A DNA stretch of 64,000 bases from Burkholderia sp. Bp9143 (GTDB taxonomy: Bacteria > Pseudomonadota > Gammaproteobacteria > Burkholderiales > Burkholderiaceae): NCBI RefSeq assembly GCF_003853645.1, contig NZ_QTPO01000011.1, positions 62,001 through 126,000 on the forward strand. Direction: 5' to 3'. The position numbers and the translations under genes are program-made. This document shows, piece after piece, positions 50,422 to 59,424 of this stretch. Every line of letters begins with the position of its first letter. Position 1 is the stretch's first letter. The notes below the pieces were generated by a model. The model had not been told where the DNA came from. It made no database searches and saw only the letters and a list, made by a program, of their open reading frames with translations.

Positions 50422-51381
50422 ATGACACGCTTTGACGTGTTCAACGGCGATGCGGACGGCATCTGCGCGCTCCAGCAGCTCCGGCTCGCGATGCCGGCCG
50501 ACTCGGTGCTCGTGACGGGCCCCAAGCGCGACATCGCGTTGCTCGCGCGCGTGCCGGCCGCCCGAGGCGACACCGTCACCGTCCTGGACGTATCGCTCGA
50601 CGCGAACCGCGCGGCCCTCGATGCACTGCTGGCGCGCGGGGTCGACGTCGATTATTTCGATCACCACATGCCCGGCGCCGTGCCGGCTCATCCGCATCTT
50701 CGCGCGCATATCGATACGGCGCCGGACACCTGTACGAGCGTCATCGTCGACCGGTACCTGGCGGGCCGGCAGCGGCGCTGGGCGGTGGTCGGCGCATATG
50801 GCGACAATCTCGTCGGCGTGGCCGCCAGCCTCGCCGCCGCCTCCGGCCTGACGGATGCCGATGCCTACCGGCTGCAGGGGCTCGGTGAATCCGTCAACTA
50901 CAACGGGTACGGCGATTCCCCCGACGATCTTTTCATGGCGCCGCTGGCCGTGTATGCGGTGCTGCGGCACTATGCGAACCCGCTCGATTTCGCGGCGTCG
51001 CCGCTTGCGCGGCGGCTCGACGCCAACCGGCGGCGCGATATCGCGCGTGCGGAGCGACAGCGCGCGAGCATCGCACTGCCCGGGGCGGACGTCTATATCC
51101 TGCCCGACGCGCGCTGGGCGCGCCGCGTGCGCGGCGTCTTTGCCAACCGGCTCGCGCGCGGGGACGCGACACGTGCTCACGCGGTGCTGACGATGTCGGC
51201 AGCAGGCGTTTACACAGTCAGCGTTCGCGCGCCGGTCGCCGCGCCGTACGGCGCCGATCGTCTGTGCCGCGCGTTTCCGGAAGGCGGCGGCCGCGAAGGG
51301 GCGGCCGGCATCAACCGGCTCGCGCCGGATCGCCTCGACGCGTTCGTCGACGCACTCTCGAACGCATACCCCGCCGCGTGA
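50422..51381 (+). CDS. DHH-family phosphoesterase
   Basis: A 319-residue protein of the DHH superfamily (RecJ/NrnA/pyrophosphatase-like). Metal motifs: NGDADGICAL (motif 1), DVSLD (motif 2), YFDHHMPG (DHH motif 3), and the middle Asp in GAYGDNLVG. The C-terminal DHHA1-like part ends GGREGAAGINRL, resembling its GGG/H substrate loop. It could degrade short oligonucleotides or cyclic dinucleotides. ATG 50422 is chosen; a TTG at 50413 also fits. It lies 171 nt after pncB. Confidence 0.8.
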   Translation: MTRFDVFNGDADGICALQQLRLAMPADSVLVTGPKRDIALLARVPAARGDTVTVLDVSLDANRAALDALLARGVDVDYFDHHMPGAVPAHPHLRAHIDTAPDTCTSVIVDRYLAGRQRRWAVVGAYGDNLVGVAASLAAASGLTDADAYRLQGLGESVNYNGYGDSPDDLFMAPLAVYAVLRHYANPLDFAASPLARRLDANRRRDIARAERQRASIALPGADVYILPDARWARRVRGVFANRLARGDATRAHAVLTMSAAGVYTVSVRAPVAAPYGADRLCRAFPEGGGREGAAGINRLAPDRLDAFVDALSNAYPAA

Positions 51382-51508
51382 GCCGGCGCAGGCGTGCTCG
51401 TCGAGGCGGTACGGTGTGGCCGGAACGGGTGTCATCGAGATGCTCCTGAACGGTGGCCGTTGCGCGGGGGTACGCGCTGCAATCGTGGCGCCGCCCGTTG
51501 CAGGGCGG

Positions 51509-51522
51509 TTGACTCAGGTCAA
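51509..51522 (+). promoter_or_regulatory. FNR-type box TTGACTCAGGTCAA
   Basis: A full consensus match, 57 nt before the GTG start of the ABC permease gene. Confidence 0.65.
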
Positions 51523-51579
51523 GCCCGCCGGCCTGCCGGCCCGGGAAGATGAACCGCCATCATCGCCGGGGGAGGCGTC

Positions 51580-53313
51580 GTGGAGCACCATGCGGAGGTT
51601 TTGCGCGGTGGGCGCTGGACGCTGCCCGCGCCGGGCTGGCGGGATCTCGTCGCGACGCTGATCGTCGTCGGTTTCCTGCTGCTGGCCGGCACCTGGGCGC
51701 ACCAGATGGCCGGCCCGCTGACGGTGGCGCATCCTCCGGCCATCTCGCTGTCCCCGGCGGCGCTGCCCGGCTACACGCTGCGCACCGTCGCGCGGATGTT
51801 CGCGGCACTGCTCGCGTCGATCGCCTTCACGTTCGTCTTCGCGACCGCGGCGGCGCGCAGCCGTCGCGCCGAGCGCGTGCTGATCCCGCTGCTCGACGTG
51901 CTGCAGTCGGTGCCGATCCTCGGCTACCTGTCGTTTACCGTGCTGTTCTTCCTGTCGCTGTTCCCGGGGCGGATCCTCGGCGCCGAGTGCGCGGCGATCT
52001 TCGCGATCTTCACGAGCCAGGCGTGGAACATGACGTTCAGCTTCTACCAGGCGCTGCGCACGGTGCCGCTCGATCTCGACGAGACCAGCCGCAGCTTCCG
52101 GCTGTCCGCGTGGCAGCGCTTCTGGCGCCTCGACGTGCCGTTCGCGATGCCCGGCCTGGTCTGGAACGCGATGATGTCGATGTCGGGCGGCTGGTTCTTC
52201 GTGGTCGCATCCGAGGCGATCGCGGTCGGCAACCTGCACGTCGACTTGCCCGGCGTGGGCGCCTATGTCGCGCAGGCGATCGCGAACCGCGACCTGGCTG
52301 CGGTGTGCTGGGCGATCGTCGCGATGAGCGTCGCGATCGTCCTGTACGACCAGTTGCTGTTCAGGCCGCTGGTCGCGTGGTCGGAGCGGTTCCGGTACGG
52401 CGATGCGGCGCCCACGGTCGCGTCGCGCAGCTGGATGCTCGACCTGTTCCACCGCTCGCGATGGGTCGCCCGCGCGAGCGGCCCGGTCCGCGCGCTGCTG
52501 CATCGCGCGGCGCGTGCGCGGCTGCGCGGGTTCACGCCGGCGTGGCGCGGCCGGATCGCGCTGCCGCGGCACACGGGCGACGTGCTCTGGTTCGCGCTGT
52601 GCGCCGCGGGATGCGCGTATGCGGTGTACGCACTGTTCCGGCTCGGACGCGCGACGCTGACCTGGACGGACCTGCGCGTCGTGGTCGGCGCAGGGGGGCT
52701 CACGTTCGCCCGCGTGACCGTGCTGGTCGTGCTCGCGTCGGCGCTGTGGGTGCCGATCGGTATCGCGATCGGCCTGCGGCCGCGCGTGGCCGCCCGCATC
52801 CAGCCGGTCACGCAGTTCCTCGCCGCGTTTCCGGCCAACCTGCTGTTTCCGGTCGCCGTCTTCGCGATCGTGCGCTTGCGGCTCGAGCCCGACATCTGGC
52901 TGTGCCCGCTGATGATATTGGGTGCGCAATGGTATGTGCTGTTCAACGTGATCGCCGGCGCGAGCGCGTTCCCGGCCGACCTGCGCGAAGCGGCGGCATG
53001 CTTCCGGGTGCGGCCCGTGACGTGGTGGCGTCGCGTCATGCTGCCGGGTGTGCTGCCGTATTTCGTGACGGGCGCGATTACCGCGTCGGGTGGCGCATGG
53101 AACGCGAGCATCGTCGCCGAGGCGGTGAGCTGGGGCAGCACGCGCCTGAACGCCGGCGGACTCGGCGCGTATATCGCGCGGATGACCGACGCCGGCGATT
53201 ATCCGCGCATCGCGCTCGGCGTCGCCGTCATGTCGCTGCTCGTGATCGCGACCAACCGGCTCGTGTGGCGCCCGATGTACGCATTCGCGGAGCGCCGCAC
53301 GCGGCTCGATTGA
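51580..53313 (+). CDS. ABC transporter permease, two fused membrane domains (NitT/TauT/SsuC-like)
   Basis: A 577-residue protein holding two BPD_transp_1 permease domains in one chain (about 60-265 and 365-570), joined by a basic linker. Each has the EAA loop contacting the ATPase: LDLDETSRSFRLSAWQRFWRLDVPF and FPADLREAAACFRVRPVTWWRRVMLP. GTG 51580 follows GGAGGCGTC. It pairs with the next gene, 45 nt on. No periplasmic binding protein is nearby, so direction and substrate are unknown; family members move nitrate, sulfonates or taurine. Confidence 0.88.
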   Translation: MEHHAEVLRGGRWTLPAPGWRDLVATLIVVGFLLLAGTWAHQMAGPLTVAHPPAISLSPAALPGYTLRTVARMFAALLASIAFTFVFATAAARSRRAERVLIPLLDVLQSVPILGYLSFTVLFFLSLFPGRILGAECAAIFAIFTSQAWNMTFSFYQALRTVPLDLDETSRSFRLSAWQRFWRLDVPFAMPGLVWNAMMSMSGGWFFVVASEAIAVGNLHVDLPGVGAYVAQAIANRDLAAVCWAIVAMSVAIVLYDQLLFRPLVAWSERFRYGDAAPTVASRSWMLDLFHRSRWVARASGPVRALLHRAARARLRGFTPAWRGRIALPRHTGDVLWFALCAAGCAYAVYALFRLGRATLTWTDLRVVVGAGGLTFARVTVLVVLASALWVPIGIAIGLRPRVAARIQPVTQFLAAFPANLLFPVAVFAIVRLRLEPDIWLCPLMILGAQWYVLFNVIAGASAFPADLREAAACFRVRPVTWWRRVMLPGVLPYFVTGAITASGGAWNASIVAEAVSWGSTRLNAGGLGAYIARMTDAGDYPRIALGVAVMSLLVIATNRLVWRPMYAFAERRTRLD

Positions 53314-53358
53314 GCCCGCACTCGATCCTTTGGCGCCCTTTACTCATGGGAGAACCGC

Positions 53359-54702
53359 GTGCCGAATCTCGACGAATCCACGGAACGGAATGTCGCGAGC
53401 GCGACCGTGCCGCCTTCGGACACGGCGGCGGTCGTGCTCGAGATGCTGGCCGTATGCAAGTCGTTCACGAAGCCGTCCGGCGAACCGCTGCACGTGCTGG
53501 CCGATATCGATCTCGCGCTGCACGAAGGCGAGATACTGGGGCTGCTGGGCCGCTCCGGCTCGGGCAAGTCCACGCTGCTGAGGATCGCCGGCGGCCTTGT
53601 CAAACCGTCGTCCGGCGCGGTGGCGTATCGCGGCGCACCGCTCGCCGGTCCGACCGACGGCATCGCGGTGGTGTTCCAGACCTTCGCGCTGTACCCGTGG
53701 CTGACCGTCATCGAAAACGTCGAGCTCGGCCTCGACGCGCTGGGCCTCGCCCCACGCGACGTGCGCGCCCGCGCGGCCGCCGCGATCGAGCTGATCGGGC
53801 TCGACGGGTTCGAATCGGCATTTCCCCGCGAACTGTCGGGCGGCATGCGCCAGCGGGTGGGTTTCGCCCGCGCGCTCGTCAGCGAACCCGTGCTGCTGTT
53901 GATGGACGAACCGTTCTCGGCGCTCGACGTGCTGACCGCGGAAACGCTGCGCACCGATTTTCTCGACCTGTGGGACGCGCGCCAGCTGTCGACCCGGTCG
54001 GTGCTGATGGTGACGCACAACATCGAGGAAGCCGTGCTGATGTGCGATCGCATCCTGGTGCTCGGCGCCGCTCCGGCGCGCATCGAGGCGACGCTGAACG
54101 TGCCGCTGCCGCGTCCGCGCAGCCGGCACGATCCGGCCGTCCAGGCGATCGTCGGCAAGATCTATGCGACGCTGACCGCACGCATCGCCGACGCGACGGC
54201 AGGCCGGGAAGCGACGGGCAGTGCGCTGGCCATGAAGCTGCCCAACGTGTCGAGCCACCATCTCGCCGGGTTCGTCGACACGCTCGCGGCCGCGCCGTAC
54301 GACGGACATGTGGAGCTCGGGGCGATCGCGTCGGCGCTCGCCCTCCGGGTCGACGCGCTGTATTCGACGGCGGCCGCGCTCCATCTGCTCGCGTTTGCCG
54401 AATGGCACGACAGGACCATCCGGCTGAGCGCCGCGGGCCAGGTGTTCGCGCACAGCGACGATGATGCCCGGCGGCGTCTGTTTCGCGAGCATATTGTCCG
54501 GTTCGTGCCGCTCGCCGCGCATATCGACGAAGTGCTCGGCGAACGCGAAGGGCATCGCGCGCCGCGCGCGCGCTTCGAGCTCGAGCTCGAGGACCATCTC
54601 GATCCACGCAGCGCGGAGCAGGCGCTGCGGGTCGTGACCGACTGGGGGCGTTATGCGGGGCTGTTCGACTACGACGACCATACCCGTACCTTCGGTCGCT
54701 GA
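53359..54702 (+). CDS. ABC transporter ATP-binding protein with AAA-associated C-terminal domain
   Basis: A 447-residue ATPase. Walker A GRSGSGKS at 64-71, Q-loop VFQTFALYPW, signature LSGGMRQRV, Walker B LLLMDEPFSALD and the switch H in VTHNIEEAV. Residues from about 290 form the AAA_assoc_C domain found in some nitrate/sulfonate-type ATPases, probably regulatory. The GTG start at 53359 follows GGGAGAACC. It works with the fused permease upstream. Confidence 0.9.
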   Translation: MPNLDESTERNVASATVPPSDTAAVVLEMLAVCKSFTKPSGEPLHVLADIDLALHEGEILGLLGRSGSGKSTLLRIAGGLVKPSSGAVAYRGAPLAGPTDGIAVVFQTFALYPWLTVIENVELGLDALGLAPRDVRARAAAAIELIGLDGFESAFPRELSGGMRQRVGFARALVSEPVLLLMDEPFSALDVLTAETLRTDFLDLWDARQLSTRSVLMVTHNIEEAVLMCDRILVLGAAPARIEATLNVPLPRPRSRHDPAVQAIVGKIYATLTARIADATAGREATGSALAMKLPNVSSHHLAGFVDTLAAAPYDGHVELGAIASALALRVDALYSTAAALHLLAFAEWHDRTIRLSAAGQVFAHSDDDARRRLFREHIVRFVPLAAHIDEVLGEREGHRAPRARFELELEDHLDPRSAEQALRVVTDWGRYAGLFDYDDHTRTFGR

Positions 54703-54730
54703 CCGTTCGGGCCGCATGTCGGTTGCGTGC

Positions 54731-54744
54731 TTGATCGGCATCAA
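54731..54744 (+). promoter_or_regulatory. FNR-type box TTGATCGGCATCAA
   Basis: A perfect TTGAT-N4-ATCAA site, about 112 nt before the next ATG (54856) and 28 nt after the ATPase stop. Confidence 0.7.
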
Positions 54745-54855
54745 GTGTCGCGCGGCGGGGCGTGCGACGCTGGATGTACCGTCGGCGCAGCCGCGTCGAT
54801 CCGGCGGAGATGCTCCGCAACCCGATGCCACCGACCGTTCACGGGAGGACTGACC

Positions 54856-55320
54856 ATGAACTGGCTTGCCGAATACTTCGCCCAGCGCACGAGCCCGTTG
54901 TCGCTTTCGCTGTGGGCTCATCCGCCACTCGCGCTCGGGCCTGACGGCCCGATCTGTCGCGAGCCTTATCGCCTGCCGTACCCGGGTGTGGAACTCGTGT
55001 TCACGCCGGCGGAAGCGGTCGAGCGCGGCGGGAAAATCTACACGCTGCCGGCGCGCTATGACTCCCGGGGGCTGCTTGCCGCGCGCAGCACGGCGCACGA
55101 CGAGGCTACGTCGTTCTTCCGCGAGGTGACGATCTTCGCGCCGTCGCCGTTCAATCGCGACTTCGTCGTGACGGTCAACGGCGAATTTTCGTTCGTGCCG
55201 TCGTTCTGGCAGGACGGGTCGCCCGGCTTCTCGGGGGTCTGCGCGCCTGCCGCGAGCGGTCGCGCGACGGGCGAACGAACCGGCCCGCCGTGGCTGTTCC
55301 AGGGGTATCTCAGCATCTAG
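54856..55320 (+). CDS. Unknown protein of the low-oxygen block
   Basis: A 154-residue soluble protein without signal or membrane segment. It has LPYPGVELVFTPAEAVERGGKIYTLPARYD in the middle and a Gly/Ala/Thr-rich end. No family recognised. GGGAGGACTGACC precedes the ATG, a strong ribosome site, and a perfect FNR-type box lies upstream, so it is very likely a real, co-regulated gene. Confidence 0.65.
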   Translation: MNWLAEYFAQRTSPLSLSLWAHPPLALGPDGPICREPYRLPYPGVELVFTPAEAVERGGKIYTLPARYDSRGLLAARSTAHDEATSFFREVTIFAPSPFNRDFVVTVNGEFSFVPSFWQDGSPGFSGVCAPAASGRATGERTGPPWLFQGYLSI

Positions 55321-55368
55321 GCATCGGCGGGAACGGGCGCCACGGCCCGTTATTCGCTTGAACAGCCG

Positions 55369-55962
55369 CTAGGCACGCACGTCCGCGCGCTTTCTCCAGA
55401 CGGCAAGGCACACGAGCGCGCCGAGCATCCCGCCGAGGTGGGCGAAATGCGCGATACCGCTCGTGTCGCCGCTGAGACCGGACAGCAATTCGGTCACCGC
55501 ATAGCCGGTCGCGAAGAGCCAGGCCGGCATCGGCACGGGCGGAAACAGCAGGACGACGCGCCGTTGCGGAAACAGCACGGCGTAGGCGATCAATGCACCG
55601 AACACGCCCGCCGACGCGCCGACGGTCGGCGCGCCGCCGGCAGGCAAGGCCCGGATGACCGCGAGCTGCGTGATCGCGCCGGCCAGCACGCTCGCCAGAT
55701 AGAGCCCGAGAAAGCGCGCGCGCCCGAGCACGCGTTCGACGTCGCGTCCGAACATGTAGAGCCCGAACATGTTGAACGCAAGATGGGCGAGACTGGCATG
55801 CAGCACGCTGTAGGTCAGCAGTTGCCAGACGTGGAAACCCGGCGCCGCCGGCATTCCCGCGCGAGCGGGCGGCCACAGCGCGAACAGGTCGATGAGCGCC
55901 GGGCCGCCGCTTGCCTCGGCGATGAACACGGCGAAGTTCACCAGAATCAATGCGTAGGTCAT
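55369..55962 (-). CDS. Rhomboid-family intramembrane serine protease
   Basis: A 197-residue, six-helix rhomboid protease. The nucleophile is in TVGASAGVFGAL and the catalytic His in IAHFAHLGGMLGA; VLHASLAHLAFNMFGLYMFGRDVE is the conserved second-helix region. ATG 55962 places the first helix directly after the start; a GTG at 56028 would add 22 residues. It converges on the unknown gene upstream. The FNR-type box at 56155 could serve it in the other direction. Confidence 0.88.
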   Translation of the reverse strand: MTYALILVNFAVFIAEASGGPALIDLFALWPPARAGMPAAPGFHVWQLLTYSVLHASLAHLAFNMFGLYMFGRDVERVLGRARFLGLYLASVLAGAITQLAVIRALPAGGAPTVGASAGVFGALIAYAVLFPQRRVVLLFPPVPMPAWLFATGYAVTELLSGLSGDTSGIAHFAHLGGMLGALVCLAVWRKRADVRA

Positions 55963-56154
55963 GGCGATGGAATCCGCGGGACGGAAGTGACGTTGCCGGC
56001 CAGCGGCGCGGCCGGGATCGAACGTCACGACATACCGTCAAGTTAGCGGTGGCACGTGCGCGGCCGTTGAGGCAGATCATGGCCGGCCGCCGCCTGGTGC
56101 GTTCCGGTCGAGCCTGGCCGTCCGCGCTTCGTCGCGGCGATCGCGAGCGTCACG

Positions 56155-56168
56155 TTGACGTGCGTCAA
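56155..56168 (+). promoter_or_regulatory. FNR-type box TTGACGTGCGTCAA
   Basis: A full match about 104 nt before the CBS gene at 56272, and 127-193 nt upstream of the divergent rhomboid gene. Confidence 0.6.
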
Positions 56169-56271
56169 GCCTGCCCGGGGCGCCGCGCTTACGCTGAACT
56201 CCGGAAGCATGTGTCGCCGCCGCGCGGGGCACGTGCGTATCGTCCACGCAAAGGGCAACGGGAGCTTCATC

Positions 56272-56721
56272 ATGCACATCGGAAGAATCAGTACCCAGCC
56301 GGTCGAATCGTGCACGGCCGAATGCAGTGCGTTTGAACTGGCCGACCGCATGCGGCACGCGCATGTCGGCGATATCGTCGTGATCGAGTACCGCGATGGC
56401 GAAGCCGTTCCGATCGGCCTGGTGACGGACCGCGATCTCGTGATCGAGGTGATGGCCCGCGGCGACGATCCGGCCGACGTGACGGCGGGGCAGATCATGT
56501 CGCGGGGCCTGGTCGTCGTGTCGGACACGGACGAGATCGGCGTCGCGCTCGAGGAGATGCGCCGGTCGGGCATCCGGAGGCTGCCGGTCGTCGACGACGC
56601 GGGCCGCCTCGTCGGCATCGTGACGCTCGACGATATCGTCGAGCATCTCGCGGGGCTGCTCGGCGGCGTCGCGGAAGTCGGCAAGCTGCAGCAGATCGAG
56701 GAGCAGCGGTTCCGCGCGTGA
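56272..56721 (+). CDS. CBS-pair domain protein, second copy
   Basis: A 149-residue Bateman-module protein like that at 47118-47567: CSAFELADRMRHAHVGDIVVIEY, PIGLVTDRDLVIEV, then IGVALEEMRRSGIRRLPVVDDAGRLVGIVTLDDIVEHLAG. The second CBS motif is the stronger. GGGAGCTTC precedes the ATG. It probably senses adenine nucleotide levels. Two such proteins in one regulon suggests energy-state sensing is part of the response. Confidence 0.9.
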   Translation: MHIGRISTQPVESCTAECSAFELADRMRHAHVGDIVVIEYRDGEAVPIGLVTDRDLVIEVMARGDDPADVTAGQIMSRGLVVVSDTDEIGVALEEMRRSGIRRLPVVDDAGRLVGIVTLDDIVEHLAGLLGGVAEVGKLQQIEEQRFRA

Positions 56722-56786
56722 CGTCGCGGCGGCGGCGCCCGGCCCGGGTGGCCGGGCCGGTTGCCCGCGGGGCTCGCACCGCCAGC

Positions 56787-58328
56787 TTACTTACGCAAAG
56801 AGGCGAGCAGTGGCGCCCAGAACGCGTGGCTTCCGTACGCCGCGGCATCGCAATCGGTGTCGAAACGAATCGAGATCGCAGCCTCCGGTTCGGTCAGCGG
56901 GTCCGCATGCTCGATCTGTCGGGCCAGCACGGCGGTGTCGGCATCGGAGGCATCGCGTCCATGTGCCGCCCGCGCCGCGACACGCGCGGCGAGCGTCGCC
57001 TGACTCGCGGTGAAATCAAGAATCACCACGCGCACGCCGAGCCGTGCGGCCAGCGAGATGAACGCCGCGCGGTTGCGTTCGCGCAGGAACGTCGCGTCGA
57101 CGAGCGCCGTGTAGCCGCTGTCGAGCACCACGCCGGCCTCTGAAAGCAGTCGTTCGTAGATTTCGTCGATCGCCGTGTCCGAATAGGCGCCCGGCGGCAG
57201 GCGGGTTTGCTCGGACGCACCCGCGAAGCGCTTGCGTTCGACATCGCTGGACAGCCTGATCGCCCCGAGCCGCTCGGACAGGGCGCGGCTGGCCAGCGAT
57301 TTGCCCGACCCGGACACGCCGTGACACAGGAGCAGCACCGGGTGCGCATCGCGTCGCGTAGCGGCCATGGCCGACGCAGTGCGCAGATAGCGGGCGCGCA
57401 CCGCTTCGTCGCCGCGCAGACGCGCGGTCAGCCCGCGCACCAGCGCCCGATAGACGAAGTAGCACGGCAGCACGCCCAGTGCCGCATGGTCGCCCGTGCG
57501 TGCCAGCCATCCGGACAGGAGGCGGTGGGCGCAATCCTCGCGCCCGTGGGCGGAGAAATCCATCAACGCGAACGCGAGATCGCTCGCCACGTCGATCCAG
57601 CGCAGCGCGTCGGCGAATTCGATGCAGTCGAACATCAGAATCCGGTTGCGCCAGCGGACGATGTTGTCGAGATGCAGATCGCCGTGGCACGCGCGCACGA
57701 AACCGTGCGCATGCCGATCGGCAAGCCGCGGTGCGATGCGGGTCAACTCGGCTGCGTACCAGGCGCGCAGCGCGGCTTCGTCCGGCACGGCGACGTCGAG
57801 CGTGTCGAGCAATGGCCGGCACTGGGCCGCGACGCTCGCCGCACTGCCGGGATGGCCGCGCGGCGCACGGCGCGGCGCGTGCAGATGATGGCGGGCCAGC
57901 GTATCGGCGAGGGCGTCCGCATCGGCCAGGCCGTCGTCGCGCGACGCGCTGCGAACCGACAACATCGCATCCGCGTCGAACCGGCGCATGCGCACGATGT
58001 ACTCGCCGGGCGCCGTCTGCCGCCGCCGGCGCCCGCCGGTCGGTACCGGCGCACCGAACGTGCAGCGCCGGCCGCGCGCGACGAGCGGCCAGACGCCCAG
58101 GTACAGCGGGCCGGCGAACGGTCGATTGAGCGTGCACTCCGCGAGCGCGCAGCGGCGCCGCTGTGCAGGGCGCACGAGATCGACGAACGCGAAGTGCACG
58201 GGCTTGATCCGCTTGTACGCGTAGCGCCCGGCCAGATAGACGACGGACAGATGGGTTTCGATCCGCTCGATGCGGCCCGCGGGGTGCGGATACGTGACGG
58301 GCCGGCTCAATGCGCGATCGAACTGCAT
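56787..58328 (-). CDS. Fused aminoglycoside phosphotransferase-like and P-loop kinase protein
   Basis: About 513 residues. The first half resembles APH/choline kinase-like enzymes: VYLAGRYAYKRIKPVHFAFVD with the ATP Lys, CHGDLHLDNIVRW (Brenner motif), MFDCIEFADALRWIDVASDLAFALMD. The second half is an AAA_33-type small kinase: LLCHGVSGSGKSLASRALSERLG (Walker A), DATFLRERNR. This fusion is known in bacteria, but its substrate is not. The start is uncertain: ATG 58328 follows GAAAGGCG; ATG 58388 adds 20 residues. Two FNR-type boxes lie upstream. Confidence 0.82.
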   Translation of the reverse strand: MQFDRALSRPVTYPHPAGRIERIETHLSVVYLAGRYAYKRIKPVHFAFVDLVRPAQRRRCALAECTLNRPFAGPLYLGVWPLVARGRRCTFGAPVPTGGRRRRQTAPGEYIVRMRRFDADAMLSVRSASRDDGLADADALADTLARHHLHAPRRAPRGHPGSAASVAAQCRPLLDTLDVAVPDEAALRAWYAAELTRIAPRLADRHAHGFVRACHGDLHLDNIVRWRNRILMFDCIEFADALRWIDVASDLAFALMDFSAHGREDCAHRLLSGWLARTGDHAALGVLPCYFVYRALVRGLTARLRGDEAVRARYLRTASAMAATRRDAHPVLLLCHGVSGSGKSLASRALSERLGAIRLSSDVERKRFAGASEQTRLPPGAYSDTAIDEIYERLLSEAGVVLDSGYTALVDATFLRERNRAAFISLAARLGVRVVILDFTASQATLAARVAARAAHGRDASDADTAVLARQIEHADPLTEPEAAISIRFDTDCDAAAYGSHAFWAPLLASLRK

Positions 58329-58557
58329 CGCCTTTCGTCGTGCATTTCCGCGGCCCAGCGCGAACGGTACGTGAGGCGTTCGGGACATGATGGACGGATC
58401 GGTGTGGCGGGGCGCGCGTCCTCGTTGCCGCGCCCCGCGGGTTGGGTTCGCACGAGAACGGCACGTTCTCGTCTGCTCGATTTTGCCGGACCGGTGGGGC
58501 AAGCCAAGCATCACCGCTCGACGGACTCCATTGCAGCCGAGCAGCGCGCGTGCCGAC

Positions 58558-58571
58558 TTGATACGCGTCAA
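58558..58571. promoter_or_regulatory. FNR-type box TTGATACGCGTCAA
   Basis: A full match in the divergent spacer (58389-58766) between the kinase and the lipoprotein gene; nearest to the kinase gene. Confidence 0.65.
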
Positions 58572-58592
58572 GCCTGCCACGCAAGAGGACGC

Positions 58593-58606
58593 TTGACGCA
58601 GGTCAA
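58593..58606. promoter_or_regulatory. FNR-type box TTGACGCAGGTCAA
   Basis: A second full match 35 bp from the first; 160 nt before the lipoprotein ATG. Two boxes in one divergent spacer suggest one per direction. Confidence 0.65.
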
Positions 58607-58766
58607 CCGCGTTCGCGAGTGCGGCAATACAGTCGGTTCCATCACCCGTGAAGGCGTGACAGCGCGCGGCATGCGGCATGCGCGCCGCGCGATGGCGGGA
58701 TTGGCGCCGGGCGCGGTCATGTCGCTCGATTGCGGGCGGAACTCACGGCCCGACGAGGCATTCACG

Positions 58767-59207
58767 ATGAAACAACGGGCATTGATGATCGGCGTGCTGC
58801 TTGCATTGGGCGCATGTGCGGGGCCAGAGCGGGCCGGAACATTCAGGACGACGGAAACGCAACTGCTTGCGATGCGTCAGGCAGCATCGCTGCAGTGCTC
58901 GACACCGTCGGAATGCGATCGTGCGTGGAGTCGCACGCGGCGCTATGTCGAAGCCCATTCGTCGACCCGAATCACGCGAGCGAGTGCCGACCGGATCGAA
59001 ACGGCGCAACCGTATCTCGCGGGCGCAGTCTATCTCTGGGCATTGCGCGCGGCATCGGGCGACGGCGGCGCGGTGATCCGGCTCAAGGTGATGTGCAAGG
59101 GCATGTACGACAGCAATGGCGGGCCGGGGTGGCAATACGATGCGTGCGCCAGGAAAATCCTCGAGATAGGGAACGGTTTTCAGTCGTACGAGAACCCGCC
59201 CCGTTAG
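58767..59207 (+). CDS. Unknown lipoprotein
   Basis: A 146-residue lipoprotein: signal MKQRALMIGVLLALGACAG with lipobox LGAC, so Cys-17 would be lipidated. The mature part is helical with CSTPSECDRAWSRTRRYVEAHSSTRI and MCKGMYDSNG-CARKILEIGN; four further cysteines may form two disulfides in the periplasm. No family name recognised. GAGG precedes the ATG. In the low-oxygen set by its upstream boxes. Confidence 0.75.
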   Translation: MKQRALMIGVLLALGACAGPERAGTFRTTETQLLAMRQAASLQCSTPSECDRAWSRTRRYVEAHSSTRITRASADRIETAQPYLAGAVYLWALRAASGDGGAVIRLKVMCKGMYDSNGGPGWQYDACARKILEIGNGFQSYENPPR

Positions 59208-59273
59208 CGGCGAATGCCGCCGCACCGCGACAACGCGGCCTCTCATGTCGTGGATGCCCGGATCCGGGGCAAT

Positions 59274-59308
59274 GGCAGACGGCAAACGGCAGACGGCAGA
59301 CGGCAGAC
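59274..59308. repeat. Short tandem repeat, five copies of a 7-bp unit
   Basis: GGCAGAC repeated five times (second copy GGCAAAC) in the spacer after the lipoprotein gene. A 7-bp unit in non-coding DNA can change copy number by slippage; it lies 69 nt before an FNR-type box. Confidence 0.7.
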
Positions 59309-59376
59309 GACTTCGGCCGGCATGCGGCTCTGGCCGCCCGTATGGTCGCGGCCGATTTCGATGTGGTTTCAAACCG

Positions 59377-59390
59377 TTGACCTTGGTCAA
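59377..59390 (+). promoter_or_regulatory. FNR-type box TTGACCTTGGTCAA, separated from the usp gene by a tnpB element
   Basis: A perfect dyad. The next plus-strand gene is the universal stress gene at 60660, about 1.27 kb away, with a tnpB element in between. Without the element the spacing would be near 80-100 nt, as for the other boxes. Confidence 0.65.
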
Positions 59391-59424
59391 CGCGGGCTTG
59401 CGCCGAGTGCCGATGATGGAATTG

